A stretch of DNA of 64,000 nucleotides, taken from the NCBI GenBank assembly GCA_009929695.1, contig RZZW01000008.1, forward strand, positions 1 to 64,000, in the 5' to 3' direction. Of this stretch, positions 9,268-17,564 are shown in pieces. Below the pieces are notes generated by a model, which was given only the letters and a program-made list of their open reading frames with translations, was not told the DNA's origin and did no database searches. Position 1 is the first letter of the stretch; each line of letters begins with the position of its first letter. Both the position numbers and the translations under genes were made by a program. Origin of the DNA: Clostridia bacterium (GTDB lineage: Bacteria > Bacillota > Clostridia > Oscillospirales > Ruminococcaceae).

Positions 9268-11393
9268 CCCTTAAAGTCACCGCCCTCCGCAGGCAGAAGC
9301 GTTATTTTGCCTGCGGCGTATCGTTTTGCTATGCCGCCAAAATCGTTTGCTGTCGCCTGTGCAAAAAGTATGTAAGCTGTGCCGTCGGCGTCAAGCCCCG
9401 CCGTGTCGCTCATGCGCATATTTGCAAGCAAGAGGTCGTTTAGCTGCTGCACGTTTTTCGCCTGCGTCTGCACGCGGCACAAAAGATAATCTGCAAGGTG
9501 CTTTTGGCGCATTTCGTCGTGAGTTTTTATAAGCTCAGCAAAATATTCCGGCTTCAAAAGCTCTGTGCCTGTGACGCAGCTTTGGGTTTGTATTCCTTTA
9601 TATTCGTTTAAGCCGCGTATAAAAGCGTTTTGGCTGAGGCCGCACAGAATTTTTATCTGATTTACATAATAATTGCTCATCTGCTGAAAGCTTACATTAT
9701 AAATGAATATAAGATAAACAGGGCTGCCGTTGTCGTAAATATTTGCGCAATATGAGGGGTAGCCCGCGAGCGCACTTGTGTTGCACCACACCTCGCCCTC
9801 TGTCATGTCGTCCATTATAGCGCTGTATTTTGACAAATTGACGGACTTCAAAAGCGTTGCGCTTATCTCATACGAGCATACTGCAAGCCGCGCGTAGCTT
9901 GACTTTGCGTCGAGCATATATATCGCCACAGAGTTGTTTTTAAGCGTTGATTCAAGCGCTTTTAGCGTCGCGAACATAATTTCCGACGGCAGCTTTTTGT
10001 CTATCTGCTTTGTTATCTCGTATATCTTGCCAAAGCTTTCGTTTGCGCCGATTATCTGCTTTTTCATCTCTGCCTTTGTCAAAAGCATGTCCTCATACGC
10101 TGTTTTCACAAAGGTATATTTGCCCTCAAGCACATCATATTCGCGCTTTGTGTAGCGTATTTTTGCGTCGAGATTATCGTGCATATACCCAAGCACAGCG
10201 CCGACTATGAGATAAAATACAAACGGCAGCCAGTTTTCCATATTGTAAAAAACAATCTGCGCGTCGGTGCCGCCTATTATAAATGAGGCGAGAGTTGAAA
10301 TGCACACAAGCACCGCAGAATATATTCCGCAGTTTAACCCGTAAACAGTGCCGATGAGCGCGACGAAAACGAGGTGAAAGTCGATAAAGGAGAAATCTGC
10401 CGACGATGAAGCAACGATGTTGAGCGCTGCGAAAAACACAAAAAGCGCCGTCACCGCAAGATATCTAAGCGGAGCATTTGAGGAGATATGCTTGTAAAGC
10501 CGCTTTATGCGCTCAAACAGCGTTGGGCGCTTTGAGTTTGCGTCGGGAGAATATCCGCTGTAAAGCGCGGGCATCTCGTCGAGAAGCATGTCCTTTGCAA
10601 TCCACCCAAAATCCTCGCGCACCTTGCCGCCGTCCTGCTGACGAAGCCTCGGCAGGCGAATGCCGACAGTCTCGTCGTTATAAACAAGCTTTAGGCTGCT
10701 TTTTTGCGCGCAAAGCGCCTCGCCAAGCTTTTGCAGCGTGAGCGTTTTGTCCGCCTGCGCTGTGTATTCTCCGCCTCGCGAGGAGTCGAGCACGCGCAGC
10801 AAAAGCTGTGTGAAATCTCGCATTGAGAGAAAATCTATTTTAGTGTCGGGCGCATACGCGAAATAAAGCCTTTCGCTGCTGTGCGCTATCTGCAAAAACT
10901 GCGATAGGGGATATTTGATGTTTTGCGCGTCATATAAGTACGGAATTTTGAGCACAGTCAAATTCATATACTGCCCGTAAAAAAGGCAAAGACGGCCTGT
11001 GTCCTCGCGCAAAAGTATCTCGTAGTCGTCATGCGAGCTTGTCTCCTGCGCTTCAAGCTGCGTCACATCGAGCGTGACGTAGATAACGCGCTCGATCTTG
11101 CTGCTTTTGCAAAGCTCAAAAACAGTGTGCAGCCATGCATTTTCGCTCGACCAGTCGGGCTTTCGCATCATCGCGGGCGAAAACATTACAACAGCGTCAA
11201 AGGAATAAGTAAGAAACAGCTTTTCAAGCTTCTCGTTTTGGCTATTACTGCCCGCCTTAAAATGGCGCACGTTTTTAAGCCTGCCGAGCGCGTCGTCGGC
11301 AGTGCCATATAGCACAACGCTGCATTCGTTTGCGATTTGTGTGCAAATATCAGTTGTCAGCGACGTAAGATCGCCAATCATCAAAAGTTTCAA
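9264..11393 (-). CDS. Epimerase-PelD fusion, predicted c-di-GMP receptor
   Basis: A 709-residue fusion. Residues 1-285 form an NAD-dependent epimerase-like Rossmann domain whose glycine motif is degenerate (IGDLTSL). Residues 308-405 hold about four transmembrane helices, 410-450 a coiled linker, 460-600 a GAF-like domain, and the end a degenerate GGDEF domain. The last keeps the inhibitory-site RxxD (RMSD, 660-663) exactly five residues before ADGTA (669-673), which replaces GGDEF. PelD is known to bind c-di-GMP at this I-site without making it, so this protein probably switches Pel synthesis. The TTG start has GGAGG 6-7 bp upstream. It is first in the operon, with a promoter about 50 bp away. 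Confidence 0.8.
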   Translation of the reverse strand: MKLLMIGDLTSLTTDICTQIANECSVVLYGTADDALGRLKNVRHFKAGSNSQNEKLEKLFLTYSFDAVVMFSPAMMRKPDWSSENAWLHTVFELCKSSKIERVIYVTLDVTQLEAQETSSHDDYEILLREDTGRLCLFYGQYMNLTVLKIPYLYDAQNIKYPLSQFLQIAHSSERLYFAYAPDTKIDFLSMRDFTQLLLRVLDSSRGGEYTAQADKTLTLQKLGEALCAQKSSLKLVYNDETVGIRLPRLRQQDGGKVREDFGWIAKDMLLDEMPALYSGYSPDANSKRPTLFERIKRLYKHISSNAPLRYLAVTALFVFFAALNIVASSSADFSFIDFHLVFVALIGTVYGLNCGIYSAVLVCISTLASFIIGGTDAQIVFYNMENWLPFVFYLIVGAVLGYMHDNLDAKIRYTKREYDVLEGKYTFVKTAYEDMLLTKAEMKKQIIGANESFGKIYEITKQIDKKLPSEIMFATLKALESTLKNNSVAIYMLDAKSSYARLAVCSYEISATLLKSVNLSKYSAIMDDMTEGEVWCNTSALAGYPSYCANIYDNGSPVYLIFIYNVSFQQMSNYYVNQIKILCGLSQNAFIRGLNEYKGIQTQSCVTGTELLKPEYFAELIKTHDEMRQKHLADYLLCRVQTQAKNVQQLNDLLLANMRMSDTAGLDADGTAYILFAQATANDFGGIAKRYAAGKITLLPAEGGDFKG

Positions 11394-11438
11394 GAGCAGC
11401 CTCCAAAAATCCCGAAAAGTAAAATTTCCTCACTTTTA

Positions 11439-11466
11439 ATTATACTGTTTTTACCGTTAATAACAA
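11439..11466 (-). promoter_or_regulatory. Predicted promoter of the Pel-type operon
   Basis: On the minus strand, TTGTTA (11466-11461), a 16 bp spacer and a perfect TATAAT (11444-11439), about 45 bp before the TTG start of the PelD-like gene. The region is AT-rich and there is no competing gene. Confidence 0.6.
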
Positions 11467-11605
11467 GTTTTTTACTAAATTAGTCAATGAATTACGCAAT
11501 ATTTTCACAGCTAATCGTGAAAACTAGCGTATTACAGCGCCTTGTGGATATATAACAGGATTTATGCTAAAATATAAGCTGAAAACAGACTGGAGAGCGA
11601 AGAAG

Positions 11606-11947
11606 ATGAATATACAAATTTTTGGAATTTCAAAAAATTTTGACGTAAAAAAGGCGCAGAGATATTTCAGCGAGAGGAAAATCAAGGTGCAGTATGTCGA
11701 TTTAAAAGAAAAAACAATGAGCCGCGGCGAATTTAACAGCGTAAAATCAGCCGTAGGCGGGTATGAGAAGATTGTCGATGAAAATTGCAAGGATAAAGAC
11801 CTGCTTGCCCTGTATAAATATCTGACGGACGACGCAAAAGAGGATAAGCTTTTTGAGAACCAAGTGCTTCTAAAAACCCCGATAGTGCGCAACGGCAGGC
11901 AGGCAACGGTAGGATACGTGCCAGAAATTTGGAAAACGTGGGAGTAA
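11606..11947 (+). CDS. ArsC/Spx-like protein lacking the cysteine
   Basis: A 113-residue protein of the ArsC/Spx thioredoxin-like family. ATG 11606 is preceded by GGAGAG; an earlier in-frame ATG at 11564 lacks a site. The N-terminal strand and helix read IQIFGISKNFDVKKAQRYFS, where family members usually have a cysteine in the position occupied here by Asn of KNFD. The rest is typical: YVDLKEKTMSRGEF, and LLKTPIVRNGRQATVGY with the cis-Pro and the R-N-G-x-A-T-V-G region. Without the cysteine it should not reduce arsenate by the known mechanism. It is separate from, but adjacent to, the arsR operon. Confidence 0.8.
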   Translation: MNIQIFGISKNFDVKKAQRYFSERKIKVQYVDLKEKTMSRGEFNSVKSAVGGYEKIVDENCKDKDLLALYKYLTDDAKEDKLFENQVLLKTPIVRNGRQATVGYVPEIWKTWE

Positions 11948-11953
11948 AATATA

Positions 11954-11982
11954 TTGACATTTTTTGATTTGAGGCATATAAT
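11954..11982 (+). promoter_or_regulatory. Consensus sigma-A promoter of arsR
   Basis: TTGACA (11954-11959), a 17 bp spacer and TATAAT (11977-11982): a perfect housekeeping promoter. The operator-like palindrome begins 8 bp downstream. Confidence 0.88.
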
Positions 11983-11989
11983 ATGTCAT

Positions 11990-12005
11990 ATCAAGATAAT
12001 TTGAT
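11990..12005 (+). promoter_or_regulatory. ArsR operator-like palindrome
   Basis: ATCAA, six bases, TTGAT: a perfect inverted repeat of the kind bound by ArsR-family repressors, placed just downstream of the -10 box and upstream of the arsR start. Autorepression released by a metalloid is the expected logic. Confidence 0.75.
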
Positions 12006-12019
12006 GTGAGGTGACATTG

Positions 12020-12334
12020 TTGGAAATTAATGGGCAGTCGGCGGCAAAGGTGTTTAAAGCACTTTGCGATGAAAAACGCTTGGCGGTGCTTGAGCTTTTG
12101 CGCAGCGGCGAAAAATGCGCCTGCGTGCTTCTCGACAGCCTTGATATAGGCCAGTCGGGGCTATCATATCACATGAAAATTTTATGCGACTCCGGCATCG
12201 TCGAAAGCCGGCAGGAGGGCAAGTGGACGCACTATAAAATCAGCAAAAACGGCAGCGAGGAAGCAATGAGCCTGCTCAAAGCAATCACAACTCAAAATGT
12301 GTCTGCGGACGATGAGGGGCGCTGTGATAAATAG
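12020..12334 (+). CDS. arsR: ArsR-family metalloregulator
   Basis: A winged-helix repressor of about 104 residues. The recognition-helix region is GQSGLSYHMKIL (SxxSxHMKxL pattern), followed by the wing EGKWTHYKI. A CxC pair in EKCACVLL lies at the start of helix 3, the position of the As(III)/Sb(III)-binding cysteines in ArsR (ELCVCDL in E. coli). The TTG at 12020 fits the GAGGTG site at 12008-12013; a GTG at 12011 would overlap that site. It is first in an operon with a permease and a small thioredoxin and sits under a consensus promoter and palindromic operator, so it should repress both. Confidence 0.85.
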   Translation: MEINGQSAAKVFKALCDEKRLAVLELLRSGEKCACVLLDSLDIGQSGLSYHMKILCDSGIVESRQEGKWTHYKISKNGSEEAMSLLKAITTQNVSADDEGRCDK

Positions 12335-12374
12335 GGCGCTGCGGCAGATGTATTTTTCACATCCGCAACGCCCC
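12333..12374 (+). terminator. Stem-loop after arsR
   Basis: Inverted repeat GGGCG-C-TGCGG...ATGT / ACAT...CGCA-A-CGCCC with an AT-rich loop, directly after the arsR stop. There is no clear U-tract, so it may be an attenuator or RNA end rather than a full terminator. It is followed at once by a family A repeat pair. Confidence 0.5.
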
Positions 12375-12376
12375 TC

Positions 12377-12452
12377 TGTCATTCTGAGCGAAGCGAAGAA
12401 TCTTTTGCGTATTACTTTAAGATTCTTCGTCATTTCGCTCCTCAGAATGACA
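12377..12452. repeat. Family A inverted repeat pair
   Basis: Two family A halves in inverted orientation: TGTCATTCTGAGCGAAGCGA... and its near reverse complement ending ...CTCAGAATGACA, separated by about 15 bp. It can fold into a long hairpin and interrupts the arsR-permease spacer. Confidence 0.9.
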
Positions 12453-12516
12453 GATATTTGAGAGTACGCAATATATCAACTTTTTTCGATGTGAGAACTA
12501 AATTCTGAGGTGTTTT

Positions 12517-13530
12517 ATGGAAATTTTACAAAATGTATGGCTGTTTTTTCAAGAGCAGGTGCTTGGTATGAAGTGGCTCAATGCGGCTATTGGCAATTTG
12601 CTCTCGATGGCGGGGCTTGATATAACAGGCAGGCTTGGCGGCAGCATACAGTTTTTCATCTATGATGTGATAAAAATTACGGTTTTGCTCTGCGTGCTTA
12701 TTTTTATAATTTCATACATTCAAAGCTATTTTCCGCCGGAGCGCAGCAAGAAAATTATGGGGCGGTTTCACGGCGTGTGGGCTAATATTATAGCGGCGCT
12801 GCTCGGAACTGTCACGCCGTTTTGCTCGTGCTCATCAATTCCGCTGTTTATCGGTTTTACAAGCGCAGGGCTGCCGCTTGGCGTGACGTTTTCGTTTTTG
12901 ATTTCGTCGCCGATGGTAGACCTCGGCTCGCTCGTTTTGCTTATGAGCATTTTCGGCGCGAAGGTGGCAATAGTATATGTGGTGGTTGGGCTGATAATTG
13001 CCGTTGTCGGCGGCACGATAATCGAAAAGCTCCATATGGAAAATTATGTTGAGGAATTTATCCGCTCGGCGAGCAGCGTCGACATTGAAGCGCCGCAGCT
13101 CACTAAAAAGGAGCGCGCGCTCTACGCTAAAGAGCAGGTGACAGCCACATTTAAAAAGGTCTTGCCGTATATTCTCATAGGCGTCGGCATTGGCGCGGCT
13201 ATTCATAACTGGATTCCCGAAAGCTGGATTGAGACTGTTCTCGGCAGCAACAATCCGTTTGGCGTAGTGCTCGCGACGATGCTTGGAATACCGATGTACG
13301 CGGATATTTTCGGCACAATTCCTGTGGCGGAGGCACTGCTTTATAAAGGCGCACAGCTTGGCACGGTGCTGTCGTTCATGATGGCAGTCACCACCTTGAG
13401 CCTGCCGTCGCTTATCATGTTGCGCAGAGCCGTGAAGCCTAAGCTTCTTGCCCTGTTTACGGTCATTTGCACAGTCGGCATTATAATTGTCGGATATCTT
13501 TTCAACGCGTTTCAATTTTTGCTTGTTTAA
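12517..13530 (+). CDS. ArsP/DUF318-type permease
   Basis: A 337-residue permease with about eight to ten hydrophobic segments. It carries the family motif TPFCSCSSIPLFIGF (about 95-109), whose cysteines are characteristic of ArsP and related permeases that export trivalent organoarsenicals or other soft metals. A cytoplasmic loop (about 185-210) is charged. TGAGGTG precedes ATG 12517. It is downstream of arsR and 21 bp before a small thioredoxin, an arrangement that supports metalloid efflux; the exact ion cannot be told from sequence. Confidence 0.82.
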   Translation: MEILQNVWLFFQEQVLGMKWLNAAIGNLLSMAGLDITGRLGGSIQFFIYDVIKITVLLCVLIFIISYIQSYFPPERSKKIMGRFHGVWANIIAALLGTVTPFCSCSSIPLFIGFTSAGLPLGVTFSFLISSPMVDLGSLVLLMSIFGAKVAIVYVVVGLIIAVVGGTIIEKLHMENYVEEFIRSASSVDIEAPQLTKKERALYAKEQVTATFKKVLPYILIGVGIGAAIHNWIPESWIETVLGSNNPFGVVLATMLGIPMYADIFGTIPVAEALLYKGAQLGTVLSFMMAVTTLSLPSLIMLRRAVKPKLLALFTVICTVGIIIVGYLFNAFQFLLV

Positions 13531-13551
13531 TATTTTAAAAGGAGAATTATT

Positions 13552-13860
13552 ATGTCATTATTTTCATTTGGTAAAAAAGAGGAAAAAACAGAAAAGAGCG
13601 CGAGCAGCGCAGTAAAGGTGCTTGGCTCGGGGTGTGATAAATGCAACGCATTGGAGGCCGCCACAGTGCAGGCGCTCGAGGAGCTTGGCATGGACACCGC
13701 GATTGAGCACGTGACAGATTTCGCCCAAATCGCCGCCTACGGTGTCATGACAACGCCCGCGCTTGTTGTCGACGGCAAGGTGGTTTCCAGTGGCAGAGTT
13801 TTGAAAAAAGACGAGGTAATAAAAATTTTGCAAAACAGAACTTCTTTACAAGAACAGTAA
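13552..13860 (+). CDS. Small thioredoxin-like redox protein
   Basis: A 102-residue thioredoxin-fold protein of the small redox-active disulfide protein type. The active site is GSGCDKCNAL (CxxC at about 26-29), and the cis-proline loop is MTTPALVVDGKVV. The charged N-terminus (about 18 residues) is not part of the fold. AGGAGA lies before ATG 13552. Being the last gene of the arsR-permease operon, it likely keeps the permease substrate or the regulator in the reduced state; that is inference. Confidence 0.85.
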   Translation: MSLFSFGKKEEKTEKSASSAVKVLGSGCDKCNALEAATVQALEELGMDTAIEHVTDFAQIAAYGVMTTPALVVDGKVVSSGRVLKKDEVIKILQNRTSLQEQ

Positions 13861-13873
13861 AAAGTGATATACT
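13845..13873 (+). promoter_or_regulatory. Predicted promoter for nanA
   Basis: TTTACA (13845-13850), a 17 bp spacer, TATACT (13868-13873). It overlaps the last codons of the thioredoxin gene and lies about 80 bp before the nanA start. Confidence 0.5.
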
Positions 13874-13954
13874 AAATAATAATTTATATGCAATCAAATT
13901 AGAATTTGTTTATATTGACGAAAGCATTTAAAATGTTTTTTGGGGGAATGTGCT

Positions 13955-14848
13955 GTGAAAAGTAAAGAAGATTTGCGCGGATTATATGCGGCGTCTGTCA
14001 CTGCTTATGACGAAAAAGGTCAGGTGGATGCAGCGGCGATGCAAAAAGTGATGAGCCGCAATTTAGACGAGGGCGGCGTTGGGCTTTTTGTAGGGGGCAG
14101 CAGCGGCGAGTGCTTTATGCTGACGGAAAACGAGCGCATAGCCTGCTTTGAGGCGGCTTCGGCGTTTAAAGGCAAGGCAAATTTAATCGCACATGTAGGC
14201 GCGATAGGCACTGACGAGGCCGTGCGCTACACAAAGGCCGCAATGGGGCTTGGGTTTGATTTTGTCGCGGCGACAGCGCCGTTTTACTATGGCTTTTCTC
14301 CAAAACAGGTGTGCAAATATTACTATGATATTTTCGACGCCGCGGGCGCGCCTGTGCTGATATACAATTTCCCCGGCAACACACACCGCGAGTTCGACGT
14401 TTCAAACCCCGATTACATAGAGCTTTTTAAAAGCGGCGCGATTTTGGGCGTGAAGCAGACGAATTACAATTTGTTCCAAATGGAGCGCATTTTAAATGTG
14501 AACCCCGATTTGATTGCGTTTAACGGCTTTGACGAGACGATGGTGGCAGGGCAGGCGCTCGGCGCTATCGGCTCTATCGGCAGCACGTTTAATATGATGC
14601 TGCCGCATTATAAAAAGATTTTCGATTTGGGCAACGCAGGCAAGCGCGACGAAGCCCTTGCGCTTCAAAGAAAAGCCAACAACTGCATGGAGGCCATGTG
14701 CAAGGTGGGGCTTATAAGCGCAATAAAATACGTCTTAGCCAAACAAGGTTGCCCCGTAGGCGACCCGCGCCGCCCCTTCATGCCGCTTGGCGACGAACAA
14801 AAACAGTACGTCGACAGCGTGCTGGCTGAAAATTTATGCAATGATTAA
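13955..14848 (+). CDS. nanA: N-acetylneuraminate lyase
   Basis: A 297-residue class I aldolase of the DapA/NanA family, expected to split sialic acid into ManNAc and pyruvate. NanA-type motifs are GGSSGECFML (substrate carboxylate loop), the catalytic Tyr in YNFPGNT, the Schiff-base Lys in GVKQTNYNLFQMERI, and FNGFDETMVAGQALGAIGSI near the active site; the last two match NanA better than lysine-biosynthetic DapA. GTG 13955 has GGGGGA 7 bp upstream; an upstream TTG at 13940 overlaps that site. It stands alone between terminators, without the other nan genes in the window, so imported sialic acid would need functions encoded elsewhere. Confidence 0.88.
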   Translation: MKSKEDLRGLYAASVTAYDEKGQVDAAAMQKVMSRNLDEGGVGLFVGGSSGECFMLTENERIACFEAASAFKGKANLIAHVGAIGTDEAVRYTKAAMGLGFDFVAATAPFYYGFSPKQVCKYYYDIFDAAGAPVLIYNFPGNTHREFDVSNPDYIELFKSGAILGVKQTNYNLFQMERILNVNPDLIAFNGFDETMVAGQALGAIGSIGSTFNMMLPHYKKIFDLGNAGKRDEALALQRKANNCMEAMCKVGLISAIKYVLAKQGCPVGDPRRPFMPLGDEQKQYVDSVLAENLCND

Positions 14849-14854
14849 TTAAAT

Positions 14855-14902
14855 AAAAGGCTGCGGCTAATGTAGAAAAATACATTGGCAGCAGCTTTTT
14901 AT
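14855..14902 (+). terminator. Rho-independent terminator after nanA
   Basis: Stem AAGGCTGC...TAATGTA / TACATT...GCAGCTT with a GAAAAA loop, ending in TTTTT, just after the nanA stop. Confidence 0.75.
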
Positions 14903-15158
14903 TGTTTCGATAGAAGTGCCTTCATGTCATTCTGAGCGAAGCGAAGAATCTTTTGCACATTGCTGTAGGTTTTAAGATTCTTCGCTTTGCTCAGAATGAC
15001 ATGTGTTTGGAAGTGTGTGGTACATCGGTAATAAGATGTGTATTTGCCCTCATTTTGACAAACCACAAAATCGGCAAAGATATACCAATATGCGCACTGT
15101 TTTACGTGTGGGAAACTCCTTACAATGAAAGCATAAAGCATGTAAAAGGAGCAGCACT
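14903..15158. other. Intergenic region before GH94 gene
   Basis: Together with the nanA terminator this is a gene gap of 310 bp. It holds a family A inverted pair (14925-15001) and a stem-loop at 15042-15078 (TTTGCC...CATTTTG / CAAAATC...GGCAAA) that could be a leader structure for the GH94 operon. A possible -10 (TACAAT) lies near 15120. No coding sequence is convincing; short frames here are repeat translations. Confidence 0.55.
14925..15001. repeat. Family A inverted repeat pair
   Basis: Inverted pair of the family A core (TGTCATTCTGAGCGAAGCGA ... TTGCTCAGAATGACA) around a short spacer, following the nanA terminator. Confidence 0.9.
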
Positions 15159-17564
15159 ATGCAGTACGGACATTTTGATGACGAAAAAAGAGAATATGTT
15201 ATTGACAGGGTGGATTTGCCCGTCAGCTGGACGAATTATCTCGGCACGGAAAATATGTGTGCGGTGGTCAATCATACGACGGGCGGCTATCTGTTTAACA
15301 AAAGTGCCGAATATCACCGCATAACGCGTTTTCGCGCAAACGCAGTGCCGATGGATCGTCCGGGGCATTATGTTTATCTTAGAGACGACGACACAGGCGA
15401 ATACTGGAGCATATCGTGGCAGCCGGTGGGAAAGCCGCTCGACAAGGCGCATTACACCTGCCGTCACGGCATGTCGTACACCACCTACGCGTGCGAATAT
15501 AACGGCATAACGGCAGAGCAGACGCTGTTTATCCCGCGCGGCGAGGACGTCGAAATATGGGACGTTTCCATCAAAAACAACGGCGCTGCACCTCGCCACA
15601 TAAGCATTTTCAGCTATGCGGAGCTGTCGTTTCACCACATCGACATGGACAACCGCAATTTCCAAATGAGCCTTTATTCCGCGGGCGGCGCATATAAAAA
15701 CGGCGTCATTGAGCAGGATTTATTCTATGAGGAAACGGGCTTTCAATATTTTGCTTCTTCATTTAAGCCCGCGAGCTACGACACCGTGCGCGAGGCGTTT
15801 ATAGGAGATTATCGCACAGAGACAAACCCTGTTGGCGTGGAAAACGGCGTTTTAAGCGGCTCGGAGCAGCTTGGCGGAAACCAGTGCTGCGGGCTGCACG
15901 GGCGCTTTACGTTGGCGGCGGGCGAGGAGCTTCACGAGGCGTTTTTCCTCGGTGAGGGCAATGCGCGCGAGGGCGAACGCGTGAGGGAGAAATTTGCGTC
16001 GCCAAAAGCCCGCGCCGACGCTTTAGAGGAATTGCGCAAATTTTGGAGCGACAAATGCGCGGCCCTGCAAATTGCTACGCCGAGCAGTGCAATGAACACG
16101 ATGCTCAACACATGGACGCTTTATCAAAGCGAAATCAACGTCATGTTCTCGCGTTTTGCAAGCTTTATAGAGGTTGGCGGGCGCACAGGGCTTGGCTATC
16201 GCGACACAGCGCAGGACGCTATGACCGTGCTGCACTCAAGCCCCGACAACTGCAAAAAACGCATATTGCAGCTATTGCACGGGCTTGTGAGCGAGGGGTA
16301 CGGTCTGCATCTTTTCAGCCCCGAATGGTTTGAGGAAAGCGGCGAGCAGCAGAGCTTTAAAAGCCCGACTGTTGTGCCTGCGCCCGATAAAAGCAGCATT
16401 ATTCACGGCTTAAAGGACGCTTGCAGCGACGACGCATTGTGGCTTGTGTCAACAATATCCGATTACGTTAAAGAGACAGGCGACTTTGCGTTTTTGGACG
16501 AAGCTGTGTCATACGCGGACGGCGGGCATGACACTGTATATGACCACATGAAAACCATTCTTGATTTTTCAGCCCGAATGGTGGGCGCCCACGGCATATG
16601 TCAGGGCTTGCGTGCGGATTGGAACGACTGCCTCAACCTCGGCGGCGGCGAGAGTGCGATGGTAAGCTTTTTGCATGTGTGGGCGCTCGGAAATTTTGTC
16701 AGCCTCGCTAAATATCTTAACCGCACAGACGACGCGCTTCATTATGAAAATATGCGAAAAAATGTGCGAGAAATTTGCGAAAAGCAGCTTTGGGACGGCA
16801 AATGGTATCTGCGAGGCTTCACAAAAAGCGGCAGAGCAATCGGCACAGACGGCGACGCAGAGGGCAAGGTGCACATGGAATGCAACACATGGGCTGTGCT
16901 ATCGGGCGCGGCGGACAAACAGCGCGGCATTCAGGCTATGGACAGCGTGTATGAATATCTGTTCACGCCATACGGCCTTATGCTCAACGCGCCCGCATAT
17001 TCAAAGCCGGACGATGAAATTGGCTTTGTGACGCGCGTCTACAAGGGCTTAAAGGAAAACGGCTCTATTTTCAGCCACCCAAACCCGTGGGCGTGGGCTG
17101 CTGAATGTGTGCTTGGACGCGGCGACCGCGCGATGGAAATGTACGACGCGCTGTGCCCGTATAACCAAAACGACAAGATAGAAATTCGCAAATGCGAGCC
17201 GTATTCCTACTGCCAATTCGTCAGCGGCAAGGATCACGCGACGTTTGGCGAGGCGCATCACCCCTTTATGACGGGCAGCGGCGGGTGGAGCTATGTGGCC
17301 GCCACGCGGTATATGCTCGGCATTAAGCCGGATTACGACACACTGCGTATCGACCCGTGCATTCCTGCCGAATGGGATGGATTTTCGGCTGTCAGACGTT
17401 TTCGCGGGGGAGAGTATCGCATAACTGTGCAAAACCCGCAGCATGTGTGCAAAGGCGTGCAGACGCTGCTTTGCAATGGCGAGGCTGTCGATGAGCTGCC
17501 CTTGCTGAAAAGCGGAGAAAGTGCAGAAGTCTGCGTTATAATGGGAGGAAAAAAAGATGATTAA
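15159..17564 (+). CDS. GH94 disaccharide phosphorylase
   Basis: An 801-residue glycoside hydrolase family 94 enzyme, which phosphorolyses a beta-linked disaccharide into a sugar-1-phosphate and a free sugar. An N-terminal beta-sandwich (about 1-270) starts MQYGHFDDEKREYVI, then a helical linker and an (alpha/alpha)6 barrel with SRFASFIEVGGRTGLGYRDT and the catalytic ADWND (486-490) followed by CLNLGGGESAM. Length and motifs fit cellobiose or N,N'-diacetylchitobiose phosphorylases; I cannot separate them by eye. There is no signal peptide, so it acts on imported disaccharide. It overlaps the phosphohexomutase gene by 8 bp, which would feed its product into glycolysis. A sugar ABC importer follows. 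Confidence 0.88.
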   Translation: MQYGHFDDEKREYVIDRVDLPVSWTNYLGTENMCAVVNHTTGGYLFNKSAEYHRITRFRANAVPMDRPGHYVYLRDDDTGEYWSISWQPVGKPLDKAHYTCRHGMSYTTYACEYNGITAEQTLFIPRGEDVEIWDVSIKNNGAAPRHISIFSYAELSFHHIDMDNRNFQMSLYSAGGAYKNGVIEQDLFYEETGFQYFASSFKPASYDTVREAFIGDYRTETNPVGVENGVLSGSEQLGGNQCCGLHGRFTLAAGEELHEAFFLGEGNAREGERVREKFASPKARADALEELRKFWSDKCAALQIATPSSAMNTMLNTWTLYQSEINVMFSRFASFIEVGGRTGLGYRDTAQDAMTVLHSSPDNCKKRILQLLHGLVSEGYGLHLFSPEWFEESGEQQSFKSPTVVPAPDKSSIIHGLKDACSDDALWLVSTISDYVKETGDFAFLDEAVSYADGGHDTVYDHMKTILDFSARMVGAHGICQGLRADWNDCLNLGGGESAMVSFLHVWALGNFVSLAKYLNRTDDALHYENMRKNVREICEKQLWDGKWYLRGFTKSGRAIGTDGDAEGKVHMECNTWAVLSGAADKQRGIQAMDSVYEYLFTPYGLMLNAPAYSKPDDEIGFVTRVYKGLKENGSIFSHPNPWAWAAECVLGRGDRAMEMYDALCPYNQNDKIEIRKCEPYSYCQFVSGKDHATFGEAHHPFMTGSGGWSYVAATRYMLGIKPDYDTLRIDPCIPAEWDGFSAVRRFRGGEYRITVQNPQHVCKGVQTLLCNGEAVDELPLLKSGESAEVCVIMGGKKDD

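Noticed and set aside
14899..15324. Short open frames over the family A repeats
   Set aside because: They all translate the repeat itself and have no ribosome binding site or similarity to proteins.
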